A DNA stretch of 64,000 bases, from NCBI GenBank assembly GCA_002213445.1, contig NJIE01000017.1, forward strand, positions 1-64,000, in the 5' to 3' direction. The DNA comes from Xenophilus sp. AP218F. Lineage in GTDB: Bacteria > Pseudomonadota > Gammaproteobacteria > Burkholderiales > Chromobacteriaceae. The position numbers were made by a program, and so were the translations under genes. Numbering within the stretch: the stretch's first letter is position 1; each line of letters opens with the position of its first letter. The notes beneath the pieces were generated by a model. That model was not told where the DNA came from. It saw only the letters and a program-made list of their open reading frames with translations, and did no database searches. Positions 27,879-37,122 of this stretch are shown one piece after another.

Positions 27879-28619
27879 ATGAGTAATGAGAACGGAATGG
27901 CTCCAGGCCAGATCATCAAGGTTCTGGTCGGCGTCGTTGTCTTTCTTGTAGTGGCAATTTGGCTTCTGGCCAAGCTGGCTACCAGTGGTTTCAACGTTGA
28001 CGCCGAGGTGATGACTAAAGAGGCGGTTGCCGCTCGTCTGAAACCGGTTGGCGAGTCCAAGGCCAGCGACGCGCCGCCGGGAATGCGCACCGGCGAACAG
28101 GTTTACAAGGCGATCTGCATGTCCTGTCACGCCACCGGCCTGGCCGGCTCGCCCAAATTCGGCGACGCGGCCGCCTGGGCTCCGCGCGTGGGCAAGGGCT
28201 GGGACATGCTGGTCGATCACGCCCTGCACGGCTTCAACGCCATGCCGGCCAAGGGCGGTTCGCCCGATCTGAGCGACGACGAAGTCAAGCGCGCGGTCGC
28301 CTATATGGGCAACGCGGCAGGCGCCAAGTTCACCGAACCGCCGGTTGGCGGCGCGGAAGGCGCGGCGGCGGCAGATCCGGCGGTAGTCGGCAAGAAGATT
28401 TATGACAGCGTATGCATGGCCTGTCACGCCGCAGGCGTCGCCGGCGCGCCGAAGTTCGGCGACAAGGCGGCTTGGGCCGTGCGCCTGAAGCCCGGCATCG
28501 ACGAAGTGGTGAAGATCGCCACCAAGGGCCTCAATGCCATGCCGGCCAAGGGCGGTTATACCGGCAGCGATGCCGAATTCCGCGCCGCCGTCGAATACAT
28601 GGTCAACAATTCCAAGTAA
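27879..28619 (+). CDS. Membrane-anchored diheme cytochrome c5
   Basis: A 246-residue protein. One N-terminal membrane helix (about residues 11-33) anchors two homologous cytochrome c domains facing the periplasm. The heme sites are CMSCH (about residue 80) and CMACH (about residue 182). Each domain ends with an identical NAMPAKGG stretch containing the Met axial ligand, evidence of internal duplication. An Ala/Gly/Pro-rich linker separates the domains. It resembles the membrane cytochrome c5 of Neisseria, which carries electrons from the bc1 complex to terminal oxidases or nitrite reductase. It is monocistronic, with a clear promoter and terminator. Confidence 0.92.
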   Translation: MSNENGMAPGQIIKVLVGVVVFLVVAIWLLAKLATSGFNVDAEVMTKEAVAARLKPVGESKASDAPPGMRTGEQVYKAICMSCHATGLAGSPKFGDAAAWAPRVGKGWDMLVDHALHGFNAMPAKGGSPDLSDDEVKRAVAYMGNAAGAKFTEPPVGGAEGAAAADPAVVGKKIYDSVCMACHAAGVAGAPKFGDKAAWAVRLKPGIDEVVKIATKGLNAMPAKGGYTGSDAEFRAAVEYMVNNSK

Positions 28620-28652
28620 TCCCGAGAATGCTCCTCGCCGGCTTCGGCGGGA

Positions 28653-28690
28653 AATGCCGCGCATCCTTTACGGATGCGCGGCATTTTTTA
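28653..28690 (+). terminator. Terminator after the cytochrome c gene
   Basis: The stem atgccgcgcatcc / ggatgcgcggcat (13 bp) with a tta loop is followed by TTTTTT. It begins about 35 bp after the stop codon. Confidence 0.9.
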
Positions 28691-29025
28691 TGCGCGGAAC
28701 CAGCCTGCGGCAGGTCTGCCCGGATGGAAGATTGGATTGTTTTGATTGCAACATATGAGAAATTTTCATTACACAAGTTATTGTCAATGTCCAAAAGCTG
28801 TCTGAAGGGACAGGTGCCAACGGCAGGACTAATCAGGCATGATTGCCTCATCTGATTGGCCGGCATCGCAGCAATGCTTTATTGGTCAAGGTGGGGTTTC
28901 AGCCTCGCTTCACCCAGAGATGTTCCTCATTCTTCATATGGCGCCGCTGGCGCCATTTTCTTTTTGCATACCTTGCAGCCTTTGCCCGGCGCCATGCCAT
29001 GGCTGGCTCATTGGTGCTTCTGTCT
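28691..29025. other. Intergenic region without a recognised gene
   Basis: About 335 bp lie between the cytochrome terminator and the end of the binding-protein gene. The part from 28729 to 28830 is AT-richer than its surroundings. It holds small inverted repeats (aatcaggcatgattgcc...tgatt near 28829-28856) and an isolated plus-strand terminator at 28938-28965. Short open frames here lack ribosome sites and coding bias. Confidence 0.5.
28938..28965 (+). terminator. Isolated terminator-like hairpin
   Basis: A perfect 8-bp stem atggcgcc / ggcgccat with loop gct is followed by TTTCTTTTT on the plus strand. No plus-strand protein gene ends before it apart from the cytochrome, which already has its own terminator. 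On the minus strand it lies past the stop of the binding-protein gene but lacks a T tract in that direction. Confidence 0.6.
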
Positions 29026-29760
29026 TTAACGATCCTCCTCTGCGGCTTTGCGGAAGCGGGCGATGATTTCCGGCGGCGTGTCCTTGTTGAAGGCGGCGTA
29101 CAGCGCGCTGTCCAGGCGATCAAGGCGCAAGCCGCGCTCCACTTGTTGCAGGCTGGCGCCCAGCGCCTGCAGCTTGCTTTCCATGCCGATTTGCGTGGCG
29201 GGGAGCAGGTCGCAGCGCCCGTTGAGGAACTTGCGCACATTGTTGGTGGAGTCCGAAGTGGCTTCCAGTCTGCTGAACCCCTCGCTGATCAGATACTCAT
29301 GTCGATAGTCGTTCAGCACCACGCATACAGAATAGCGTCTGGCGTCGGCGAGCGAATGCAGCTGTATGTCCTGACGCGGCTTGAGCTTGTAGAAGTAGAC
29401 GTCGGAATCGAGGATCTTGAAGGTGAAGTCCAGGTAGCCCAGTCGCTCGCGGGTTTTGGCGATGGGGAAAATCAGCACGCCGGGGCGGCTTTTCGCCTCC
29501 TGGTATGCCCGAGCCCAGGGCATGACGCTGATGCGATCCGGCGGCAAGCCCAGCCGCTGCAGCACCCGCAACACCTTGTCCGCCGCCAGGCCGCCGCTTA
29601 ACCGATTGTCCTGGTCGGCGACGACGTAGGGCGGATCGTTGTCGGTGTAGATCCTGATGTCGGGCGGAGCGGCCAGGCAGCGCGCAGCCAGCGCCAGCCA
29701 GCCGAGCGCGGCCAGGACTTGGAGCGGCATTGAGCAGGGGCGGCGCGGGGATCGGGACAT
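29026..29760 (-). CDS. Periplasmic solute-binding-like protein (SBP_3 type)
   Basis: A 244-residue protein with a signal peptide (MPLQVLAALGWLALAARCLA core) followed by PPDIRIYTDNDPPYVVAD, the usual opening of family-3 extracellular solute-binding proteins. Further family-like segments are LSGGLAADKVLRVLQRLGL, PRDRISVMPW-type ARAYQEAKSRPGVLIFP and FLNGRCDLLPATQIGM. No ABC permease or ATPase gene accompanies it. It is downstream of the receptor gene but behind a terminator, so it probably has its own promoter. An alternative start is the ATG at 29730. Ligand unknown. Confidence 0.8.
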   Translation of the reverse strand: MSRSPRRPCSMPLQVLAALGWLALAARCLAAPPDIRIYTDNDPPYVVADQDNRLSGGLAADKVLRVLQRLGLPPDRISVMPWARAYQEAKSRPGVLIFPIAKTRERLGYLDFTFKILDSDVYFYKLKPRQDIQLHSLADARRYSVCVVLNDYRHEYLISEGFSRLEATSDSTNNVRKFLNGRCDLLPATQIGMESKLQALGASLQQVERGLRLDRLDSALYAAFNKDTPPEIIARFRKAAEEDR

Positions 29761-29832
29761 GGCGGGTTTCCATACGCGGGCTTGCTCCAGTATAGCGCGG
29801 CGAATCCGGCGGCTTGCGTCCCGGCGGCGGGC

Positions 29833-29857
29833 GCAAAAAAGCCCGCCGAAGCGGGCC
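29833..29857 (-). terminator. Terminator after the TonB receptor gene
   Basis: On the minus strand the stem gcccgct / agcgggc-type hairpin (gcccgcttcggcgggc) is followed by TTTTTT. It starts 20 bp after the receptor stop codon. Confidence 0.85.
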
Positions 29858-29876
29858 GGATGTTGCGTGGCAGGGA

Positions 29877-32177
29877 TTACAGGAAGTTGTAGTCGAACAC
29901 CACGCCTACGGTGCGCGGCGCGCCGACGCTGGAGGTCAGCACTTGGCCACCGCCTCGGATATTGCGCAGAGACTGGTTGTAGATCACCGTGGAGTTGGTG
30001 ATGTTGTTGACGTAGCCGCGCACAGTGAAGGCTTTGTGCTTGTAGCCGAGGTTGGCGTTCCACACGTTGACGTGATCGATCTTGGTATTGGAATCGTTGC
30101 TGATATTGGAATAGAAGCTGCCGGTGTGGCGGATGTCCGAACCGAGGAACACGCCATTGCTCCACTGTTTGCGGAAGCCCAGGCTGGCGGTCATATTGGG
30201 CGCCAGGCTGAAGGCCTTGCCGTTGACGTCGGGGCCGAAGTCCGGAGTTTCGGTAATCCGGGTATTCAGGAAGCCGACAGAGCCGAACACTTCCAGGTCT
30301 TTCTGGACTTTGCCCGCTGCCTCCACTTCCAGACCATAGCTGCGCGCCTTGGGCACGTTGACGATTTTGCCGCCATTGGCTGCTTGCAAGTCGGTGTACT
30401 GATTGTAGAACCAGTTGCTGTTCAGGCTGAGGCGGTCGTCCAGCAAATTGGAGCGGGTGCTGAATTCGTAGGTGTTGACCGTTTCCTTGTTGTATTCGTA
30501 GAAGCGGTCATCGTCGTCCAGCGCGCCCGCGCCGGGGGCGTAGCCCTTGCGCGCACTCAGGCCCAGGGTGGTTTGCTGGTCCAGCTTGTAGTTGACGCCC
30601 AGTTTGGGCAGGAACATGGTTTCGTTGACGTCGGTCTTGACATCGCCGGTCCAGGCGTGGACATCCCGCTTTTGCTTGTCGTTTTCGATGCGGCCGCCAA
30701 ACTGCAGCTGCCATGCCGGCGTGATGTCGTAGCTGGCTTCGCCGAACAGGGCGACGGTTTTCATCTTGTCCGGGCCGTTGATGATTTGAGACGGCTTGGG
30801 ATAAGTGTCCTTGACGTCGATGTACTGGTCGCGGTCAAACCAATAAGAGCCGACCACGGCCTTGAACGGACCGTTCGCCGGGTTGTAGCTCAGCTTGGCT
30901 TCCAGCGACTTGCTGAACTCCTCGCGGCGCAGGCCCATTTTCCATTTGTCGTTGCCGCGGAACTGGGTCAGGTTGTTGTTGGTGGCGAAGGAAATCTGGG
31001 CGCTCAGGGCCTCGGTGAAGGCGTAGCTCAGATCGGTGACGGTGGAGTTGTTGCTGGAGTCCTGGCCGCGGATTTGTTCGCCGTTGCCGTAGAACTTCAT
31101 GTCGGAGGGGTTGCCTTCCGTGCGGTTCAGATACGCGCCAGTGTCCTTGCGGTGCGAAGCGGTGAATTTGGCGGTGAAGCCGGGCAAGGCGTGCGGCTGC
31201 CACAGCAGTTTGCCGCGGAAGTTGCTGCTGGACGAATAGCCCGGGTCCCAGCTCGGCGGGCTGCTCATGCTGGAGTAGTCGATGAAGTTGTTGCCGCGCG
31301 AACCTTCGCCGGTGATGCGGAAGGCCAGCTGATCGTCCAGGATCGGGCCGGAGAGCATGAACGCGCCGACATTCTTGTTCTTCTCGCTCTCGAAGCCGGT
31401 GCGGATGGCGCCTTCCCAGTCGAAGCTCGGGTCCTTGGTGGTCATCACCACCGCGCCGGCGATGGAGTTGCGGCCTTGCGTGGTGGACTGCGGCCCGCGC
31501 AGCACTTCAACCTGCTGCACATCCCACAGGCCGGCGTCGATATAGCGCTGGCCGGCCCAGCTTTCCGATACGCCGTCGATGCTGACATTGAGACGGGATT
31601 GCGCGCCGAAGGCCATGGCGTTCTTGCCGACAGCCGGACCCGATCCGGCCACGCCGCGCACGGTCGGAATGCCTTCGTCGGTGTGCAGGGTGTTGGGCGC
31701 GGTGACGATGGCGTCGTAAACCGAACGCACATTCAGGTCCTGCGGCTTGCGAATGACGGTTACCGCGGTAGTGGTGTCTTTCAGCGAGCGGCTGATTTTT
31801 TCGCCGGTCACCATCACGGTGGCCAGGCTGGTTTTCGCTTCGCTCAGCGCGAAGCCGTTGCCGCTGGCGCTGGCGCTGGCGACAAGGCCGCTGCCTGCCA
31901 GCAGTCGGTCCAGCGCCTGTTGCGGAGTGAAGTTGCCGTTGACGGCGGCGCCGTTTTTGCCGGCGAGATCGACGCCGGCGGCGTGGATCTGGATGCCGGA
32001 TTGCTTGCTGAACGCTTTGAGCTGGTTGGCCAGATTGCCTGCCGGAATGCTGTAGCTGGTCTGGGCGGCAGCTTCTGCGGCTACGCAGACGGGTACGGCG
32101 GCCGAAGCCATGGCGGCGAGCGCGAGGCGGGTGGCCAGCGCCAGGGTGTAGCGGTTCGGCTTGTTGCTTGCCTTCAT
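29877..32177 (-). CDS. TonB-dependent siderophore receptor with STN signalling domain
   Basis: A 766-residue outer-membrane receptor. A signal peptide ends near AVPVCVAAEA. An STN domain follows (TSYSIPAGNLANQLKAF to about residue 115), as in receptors that signal to an anti-sigma factor. Next come the plug domain, with the TonB-box-like TVMVTGEK, VEVLRGPQSTTQGRNSIAGAV and NVSIDGV, and a 22-strand barrel ending with VGVVFDYNFL, a terminal aromatic typical of BAM substrates. The start is taken as MKASNKPN at 32177, with basic residues before the hydrophobic core; the 38 upstream codons overlap Fur-box-like DNA. The divergent DHB operon suggests a catecholate siderophore. No sigma/anti-sigma pair is seen here. 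Confidence 0.92.
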   Translation of the reverse strand: MKASNKPNRYTLALATRLALAAMASAAVPVCVAAEAAAQTSYSIPAGNLANQLKAFSKQSGIQIHAAGVDLAGKNGAAVNGNFTPQQALDRLLAGSGLVASASASGNGFALSEAKTSLATVMVTGEKISRSLKDTTTAVTVIRKPQDLNVRSVYDAIVTAPNTLHTDEGIPTVRGVAGSGPAVGKNAMAFGAQSRLNVSIDGVSESWAGQRYIDAGLWDVQQVEVLRGPQSTTQGRNSIAGAVVMTTKDPSFDWEGAIRTGFESEKNKNVGAFMLSGPILDDQLAFRITGEGSRGNNFIDYSSMSSPPSWDPGYSSSSNFRGKLLWQPHALPGFTAKFTASHRKDTGAYLNRTEGNPSDMKFYGNGEQIRGQDSSNNSTVTDLSYAFTEALSAQISFATNNNLTQFRGNDKWKMGLRREEFSKSLEAKLSYNPANGPFKAVVGSYWFDRDQYIDVKDTYPKPSQIINGPDKMKTVALFGEASYDITPAWQLQFGGRIENDKQKRDVHAWTGDVKTDVNETMFLPKLGVNYKLDQQTTLGLSARKGYAPGAGALDDDDRFYEYNKETVNTYEFSTRSNLLDDRLSLNSNWFYNQYTDLQAANGGKIVNVPKARSYGLEVEAAGKVQKDLEVFGSVGFLNTRITETPDFGPDVNGKAFSLAPNMTASLGFRKQWSNGVFLGSDIRHTGSFYSNISNDSNTKIDHVNVWNANLGYKHKAFTVRGYVNNITNSTVIYNQSLRNIRGGGQVLTSSVGAPRTVGVVFDYNFL

Positions 32178-32248
32178 TCTTACTCCTTGGGTCATCACGG
32201 TGCAGAGCGAGGTGCGGCGCTCTTGAATGGCGTTAACAAATTGCGCAG

Positions 32249-32291
32249 AAATGATAATGTTTATCATTACCATTATCAATTGAATTATCAT
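32249..32291. promoter_or_regulatory. Fur-box-like operator upstream of the receptor
   Basis: An AT-rich stretch with overlapping GATAAT / ATTATC hexamers (aaatgataatgtttatcatt, then accattatcaattg, then aattatcat) resembles tandem Fur boxes, consensus GATAATGATAATCATTATC. It lies about 70-115 bp before the receptor start. Iron-dependent repression is inferred. Confidence 0.75.
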
Positions 32292-32491
32292 CTATGGGTA
32301 TTTGTGTTGCGGATTTGTTGTAAAAACGTATTTATTGCCTGTTTTTTTGCTAAAAATTGAATGAATTGCGCAAGGATGCTGACGCGGCGGTGGCATGCGC
32401 GGCGGTGGCGGAAGGGGCGGCGAGCGAGTGCCGCAGGCCGTCATGCGCGTTCTTCATCCCACTTGCGTTCAGGTTTTGGCCTGTTTTGCTT

Positions 32492-32518
32492 TTGACATGA
32501 TGCGCTAGGCGATATAAT
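32492..32518 (+). promoter_or_regulatory. Promoter of the DHB operon
   Basis: TTGACA (32492-32497) and TATAAT (32513-32518) both match the sigma-70 consensus fully, but the spacer is only 15 bp. Transcription would begin near 32525, inside the Fur box that follows. Confidence 0.65.
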
Positions 32519-32521
32519 CTA

Positions 32522-32545
32522 AACGATAATCATTATCGATAATGT
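32522..32545. promoter_or_regulatory. Fur box of the DHB operon
   Basis: The sequence aacgataatcattatcgat followed by aatg is a near-consensus Fur box with overlapping inverted hexamers (gataatcattatc). It covers the predicted transcription start, a standard repressing position. The first gene of the operon starts 40 bp downstream. Confidence 0.8.
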
Positions 32546-32584
32546 GATGTTCGCCTCAGTCCTTTCCCGCAGAAGGAATTCCTC

Positions 32585-33760
32585 GTGTCTGAATCTTCCC
32601 TGATGTCCGAGCCGGCTTTGGACGAAGCCTTCCTGTTCTTGTCCGCCCACCGCAGCATCCGCGCCCATGGCGCGCACTGCCGCATCGACGCGCCGGCGGC
32701 GCGCGGCGGCGAGGCCGATGGCGCGCTGGCCCGCGCGACGGCGGATGCATTCGCCCGGGCGCGCGCCGCCGGCATTCGCCGGCCCATCGTGATGGGGGCC
32801 ATCCCTTTCGACGCCGATCGGCCGTCCGAGCTGTTCATCCCCAGGCAGTACGAATTCATCGATCGCGCTCCGCTCTTGGCTGCCGCCCGCGCCGAGCGGC
32901 GGGCGGGCCGCTTGCTCGCCTCGCGCAGCGTGCCGGACGCGGCCGGGTTTCAGGCGGCGGTGCGCCAGGCGCTGCAGCGCTTTGAACAAGGGCAGGTGAG
33001 CAAAGCGGTGCTGTCGCGCATCCTGGAGCTGGACTTCGCCGACCCGGTGGCGGTGGATGCGGTGTTCGAGGCCTTGTGCGCGCAGAATCCGCAGGGTTAC
33101 CAGTTTCGCTTGCCGCTGGCCGACGGCGGCCGCCTGATCGGCGTGAGCCCGGAGTTGTTGCTGCGCAAGGAGGGCGCGCGGCTGGAGACGTTCCCGCTGG
33201 CCGGCTCGGCCAAGCGTCAGCCGGACGCCGCCGGCGACGCCGCCGCCGCCGCGCGTTTGCGAGCGTCGGCCAAGGATCATTACGAGCACAGCCTGGTGGT
33301 GGAGGACATCCGCGCGGTTCTGTCGCCGGTGTGCGCTTCGCTGGCCATTCCCGATGCGCCCGACTTGCTGAGCACCCGCGCCATGTGGCATCTGGGCAGC
33401 GCCATCGAGGGCCGCCTGGCCGATCCGGCGCTGTCCGCGCTGCAACTCGCGTGCCGGCTGCACCCGACGCCGGCGGTGTGCGGTTTCCCCACCGCAGCGG
33501 CGCGGGCATTGATCGCCGAGATCGAGCCTTTCGACCGCGGCGTGTTCAGCGGCATGGTGGGCTGGTGCGACGAGGAGGGCGACGGCGAGTGGGTGGTGAC
33601 GATACGCTGCGCCGCCGCGCGCGGCCGCAGCATGCGCTTGTTCGCCGGCGCGGGCATCGTCGCCGGCTCGTCGCCGGAAGCCGAGTGGGCGGAGACTGAA
33701 GCCAAACTCGGCACCATGCTGGCGGCGCTGGGCGTGTCGGAACAGGAGCGGGCGGCATGA
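32585..33760 (+). CDS. entC: Isochorismate synthase (2,3-DHB pathway)
   Basis: A 391-residue chorismate-utilising enzyme that converts chorismate to isochorismate, the first step to 2,3-dihydroxybenzoate. Family motifs are [53 protein letters not shown] and FSGMVGW. The start is GTG at 32585 with AAGGA seven bases upstream; an ATG six codons later is the alternative. The stop overlaps the next gene by ATGA. Similar enzymes are called DhbC, VibC or, in Chromobacterium, a cba-type gene; the Ent name is used for the activity. Confidence 0.93.
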   Translation: MSESSLMSEPALDEAFLFLSAHRSIRAHGAHCRIDAPAARGGEADGALARATADAFARARAAGIRRPIVMGAIPFDADRPSELFIPRQYEFIDRAPLLAAARAERRAGRLLASRSVPDAAGFQAAVRQALQRFEQGQVSKAVLSRILELDFADPVAVDAVFEALCAQNPQGYQFRLPLADGGRLIGVSPELLLRKEGARLETFPLAGSAKRQPDAAGDAAAAARLRASAKDHYEHSLVVEDIRAVLSPVCASLAIPDAPDLLSTRAMWHLGSAIEGRLADPALSALQLACRLHPTPAVCGFPTAAARALIAEIEPFDRGVFSGMVGWCDEEGDGEWVVTIRCAAARGRSMRLFAGAGIVAGSSPEAEWAETEAKLGTMLAALGVSEQERAA

Positions 33761-35364
33761 GCATTCCTTTCACGCCCTGGCCGGCCGAACTGGCGTCGAG
33801 CTACCGCGCGGCCGGTTACTGGAACGATCTGCCGATGACCGAAATGCTGTCGCGGCAGCGCCGGGAACGGCCCGAAGCGCCGGCCATCTTCTGCGGCGAG
33901 CGTTGCCTGAGCTACGCCGAGCTCGATCGTCAGTCCGGCAATCTGGCGGCCTGGCTGCGGCGACGCGGCATCGGCCGCCACGACACCGCGCTGGTGCAAC
34001 TCCCCAACGTCGCCGAGTTCTATGTCGTCTTGTTCGCTCTGTTCAAGATCGGCGTCGCGCCGGTCAACGCGCTGTACAGCCACCAGCGGCTGGAGCTGGC
34101 CGCCTACGCGCGGCAGATCCAGCCCAGGCTGCTGATCGCCGACCGCCGCCATCCCCTGTTCGCCGGCGACGCGATGCTGGACGAGCTGCGCGGCTTGTCG
34201 CCCGGCCTGCGGTTAAGCCTGTTCGCCGGCGGCGAGCTGGAGCAGGCGCTGGCCGACGATTGCGACCCCGCCGAGCGGGAGGCTGCGCCGACCGACGCCG
34301 GCGAAGTCGCCTTCTTCCAGTTGTCCGGCGGCAGCACCGGCACGCCCAAACTGATTCCGCGCACCCATAACGACTACTTCTACAGCGTGCGCCGCAGCGC
34401 GGAAATTTGCGGCCTGTCGCCGCAAACCCGCTATCTGTGTGCCTTGCCCGCGCCGCACAACTTTCCGCTCAGCTCGCCCGGCGCGCTGGGCGTGTTCCAC
34501 GCCGGCGGCGCGGTGGTCCTGGCGTCCAGCCCGGAGCCGCTGGCCTGCTTCGACCTGATCGAGCGCCATGGCGTGGACATCGCCGCCCTGGTGCCGCCTG
34601 CGGTGCAATTGTGGCTGCAAGCGGCGCCGGGCCGCGAGGCGCGGTTGCGCAGCCTCAAGCTGCTGCAGGTGGGCGGCGCCAGCTTCGCCGAGGCGCTGGC
34701 GCGCCAGGTGCCGCAGGCGCTGGGCTGCCGGCTGCAGCAGGTGTTCGGCATGGCCGAAGGCCTGGTCAACTACACCCGGCTGGACGACGGCGACGACATC
34801 GTCTTCGGCTGCCAGGGCCGGCCGATGAGCGATGGCGACGAGGTGAAAGTGGTGGACGAGTCCGGTTTGCCGGTTCCGGTCGGCACGCCGGGCATGCTGG
34901 CCACGCGCGGTCCATACACCTTCCGCGGCTATTACCGGAGCCCGGAGCACAACGCGCGGGTCTTCGACAACCAGGGCTTCTATTATTCCGGCGACGTGGT
35001 GGTGGCCGACGCCGCCGGCAATCTGCGGGTGGTGGGCCGGGTGAAAGACCAGATCAACCGCGGCGGCGAGAAGATCGCCGCCGAAGAGGTGGAACACCTG
35101 CTGTTGCAGCATCCGCAGGTGGCCCAGGCGGCGCTGGTGGCGATGCCCGACGCGCTGCTGGGCGAAAAGAGCTGCGCCTTCATCGTGGCGCGCGGCGACG
35201 GCCTCAAGGCGGTGGCCTTGCGCCGCTTCCTGCGCGAGCAGGGCGCGGCCGATTACAAACTGCCCGACCGCATCGAGCTGGTCGGCGCCTTGCCGCTGAC
35301 CCATGTCGGCAAGATAGACAAACAAGCCCTGCGCCAGCATCTGGCCGCGGCGGCGGAAGCCTGA
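33757..35364 (+). CDS. entE: 2,3-dihydroxybenzoate-AMP ligase
   Basis: A 535-residue adenylate-forming enzyme that activates 2,3-DHB and loads it onto the aryl carrier domain of EntB. ANL motifs include [19 protein letters not shown] (A3), [22 protein letters not shown] (A5), [10 protein letters not shown] (A7) and [18 protein letters not shown] (A8). The catalytic A10 lysine is in [13 protein letters not shown] near the C-terminus. The N-terminal [11 protein letters not shown] is typical of EntE/DhbE. It is coupled to entC by an ATGA overlap. Confidence 0.95.
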   Translation: MSIPFTPWPAELASSYRAAGYWNDLPMTEMLSRQRRERPEAPAIFCGERCLSYAELDRQSGNLAAWLRRRGIGRHDTALVQLPNVAEFYVVLFALFKIGVAPVNALYSHQRLELAAYARQIQPRLLIADRRHPLFAGDAMLDELRGLSPGLRLSLFAGGELEQALADDCDPAEREAAPTDAGEVAFFQLSGGSTGTPKLIPRTHNDYFYSVRRSAEICGLSPQTRYLCALPAPHNFPLSSPGALGVFHAGGAVVLASSPEPLACFDLIERHGVDIAALVPPAVQLWLQAAPGREARLRSLKLLQVGGASFAEALARQVPQALGCRLQQVFGMAEGLVNYTRLDDGDDIVFGCQGRPMSDGDEVKVVDESGLPVPVGTPGMLATRGPYTFRGYYRSPEHNARVFDNQGFYYSGDVVVADAAGNLRVVGRVKDQINRGGEKIAAEEVEHLLLQHPQVAQAALVAMPDALLGEKSCAFIVARGDGLKAVALRRFLREQGAADYKLPDRIELVGALPLTHVGKIDKQALRQHLAAAAEA

Positions 35365-35371
35365 GACCATC

Positions 35372-36247
35372 ATGAGCATACCTTCCCTCAAGAATTACCC
35401 GTTGCCGGGCAAGGCGGACTTCCCGGCCAACAAGACCGCGTGGCGGCCGGACCCGGCGCGCGCCGCGCTGCTGATCCACGACATGCAACGCTACTTCCTG
35501 GCGTTTTACGGCGAGGACAGCCCGCTGGCCGCGCAACTGACGGCGCGGGTGGCCGCGCTGCGCGACTGGGCCGATCGCCACGGCGTGCCGGTGGTGTACA
35601 CCGCCCAGCCCAGCGAACAAAGCGCGGCGGATCGCGCTCTGCTCAACGATATGTGGGGACCGGGCCTGACCCGCGCCGACCCGGCGCTGCAGGCGGTGGC
35701 GCCGGCGCTGGCCCCGCGGCCGCAGGACACGGTGCTGGTCAAGTGGCGCTATAGCGCCTTCCAGCGCAGCGATCTTCAGGAGCGGATGCGCCACTGGGGC
35801 CGCGATCAGCTGCTGATCTGCGGCGTTTACGCCCACATTGGCTGCATGATGACGGCGGCGGACGCCTTCATGCGCGATATCCAGGCCTTCATGGTGGGTG
35901 ACGCGGTGGCGGATTTCAGCGCCGAGGAGCATCAGCTGGCGCTGCAGTACGTCGCCACCCGCTGCGGCGCGCTGGTGTCTTGCGAGGAGCTGCTGGCCGG
36001 CGAGCAGCGGGCGCTGACGCGCGACTGGCTCAAGGCGCAGATTCTGGCGGTGCTGGAAGACGGCGACGAGTCCCTCGCCGGCGACGACAACCTGATCGAT
36101 TACGGGCTGGATTCGCTGCAGGTGATGGCGCTGGTGGCAGAGTGGAGCAAGCTGGGCGTCAAGGTCAGCTTCGAGGACCTGGCGCGCGCGCCGTCGCTGG
36201 ACGGCTGGTGGGCCTTGCTCGCCCCGCAGCTGGCGGCGCAGGAGTAA
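35372..36247 (+). CDS. entB: Isochorismatase with C-terminal aryl carrier domain
   Basis: A 291-residue bifunctional protein. The N-terminal isochorismatase domain (about 1-210) hydrolyses isochorismate to 2,3-dihydro-2,3-DHB; LLIHDMQRYF carries the catalytic Asp and LLICGVYAHIGCMMTAADAF is typical. The C-terminal carrier domain (about 215-290) has NLIDYGLDSLQVMAL with the Ser that receives phosphopantetheine. EntE would load DHB there for transfer to an NRPS. The start lies 7 bp after the entE stop. Confidence 0.95.
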   Translation: MSIPSLKNYPLPGKADFPANKTAWRPDPARAALLIHDMQRYFLAFYGEDSPLAAQLTARVAALRDWADRHGVPVVYTAQPSEQSAADRALLNDMWGPGLTRADPALQAVAPALAPRPQDTVLVKWRYSAFQRSDLQERMRHWGRDQLLICGVYAHIGCMMTAADAFMRDIQAFMVGDAVADFSAEEHQLALQYVATRCGALVSCEELLAGEQRALTRDWLKAQILAVLEDGDESLAGDDNLIDYGLDSLQVMALVAEWSKLGVKVSFEDLARAPSLDGWWALLAPQLAAQE

Positions 36248-36251
36248 GGCG

Positions 36252-37013
36252 ATGCGCGATTGGGATTTCGCCGGCCAATGCGCCTGGGTCACCGGCGCGG
36301 CGCAGGGCATCGGCGCGGAAATCGCCCGGCGTCTGGCCGCCGCCGGCGCGCGGGTGGTGGCGCTGGATCGCGGTTTCGACGGCGAGATGACGCGCGACGG
36401 CCTGCGCTGCCTGCCCCTGGACGTGGCCGACGCCGAGGCGGTGGCCGCGCTGTGCGGGCGGCTCCAGGCCGAAGACAGCCTGCCGGACGTGGTGGTCAAC
36501 GCCGCCGGCATCCTGCGGCTGGGAACGCTGGAGACGCTGTCGCTGGACGACTGGCACGCCTGCCTGGCGGTGAACGTCAGCGGCCCCTTCTATCTGCTGC
36601 GGGCGCTGCTGCCGCACTTCAAGGCGCGCCGCCGCGGGGCCATCGTCAACGTGGCCTCCAACGCCGCCCGCGTGCCGCGGCTGGACATGGCCGCCTACGG
36701 GGTGTCCAAGGCCGCGCTGGTCAGCCTCAGCCACAATCTGGCGCTGGAGCTGGCGCCGTACGGCGTGCGCTGCAACGTGGTGTCGCCGGGCTCGACCGAC
36801 ACGCCGATGCTGCGCGGCATGTGGCGGGACGACAGCGGCGCGGCGCGCACCATCGCCGGCAAGCCGGAGGCGTTCCGGCTGGGCATCCCGCTGGGCAAGC
36901 TGGCCGCGCCGTCGGACGTGGCGCAGGCGGCGCTGTTCCTGGCGTCCGACCTCTCCGGCCATATCACCATGCAGGACATCGTGGTAGACGGCGGGGCGAC
37001 GCTGGCGGCTTAG
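36252..37013 (+). CDS. entA: 2,3-dihydro-2,3-dihydroxybenzoate dehydrogenase
   Basis: A 253-residue short-chain dehydrogenase giving 2,3-dihydroxybenzoate with NAD+ as acceptor. It shows the cofactor motif [13 protein letters not shown] (VVNAAGIL), the catalytic Ser in [10 protein letters not shown], and YGVSKAAL with Tyr and Lys. It ends with the family-typical [15 protein letters not shown]. It is the last gene of the four-gene operon, 4 bp after entB. No NRPS, transporter or esterase gene follows; the next gene is on the other strand. Confidence 0.95.
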   Translation: MRDWDFAGQCAWVTGAAQGIGAEIARRLAAAGARVVALDRGFDGEMTRDGLRCLPLDVADAEAVAALCGRLQAEDSLPDVVVNAAGILRLGTLETLSLDDWHACLAVNVSGPFYLLRALLPHFKARRRGAIVNVASNAARVPRLDMAAYGVSKAALVSLSHNLALELAPYGVRCNVVSPGSTDTPMLRGMWRDDSGAARTIAGKPEAFRLGIPLGKLAAPSDVAQAALFLASDLSGHITMQDIVVDGGATLAA

Positions 37014-37122
37014 CGCGACTCGCCCAGCCCCAGACGCCGCGCTTAGGCAACTGGCCGCGCGGTTTGCGCTGCCCGCGTCGGCGCGTCTTGCCCCAGGCGC
37101 TTAACCGGGGCGGGTCGGCCGC

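Noticed and set aside
28839-29601. Plus-strand open frame across the binding-protein gene
   Set aside because: It is the shadow of the minus-strand gene with signal peptide and family motifs, and its start region contains a terminator hairpin.
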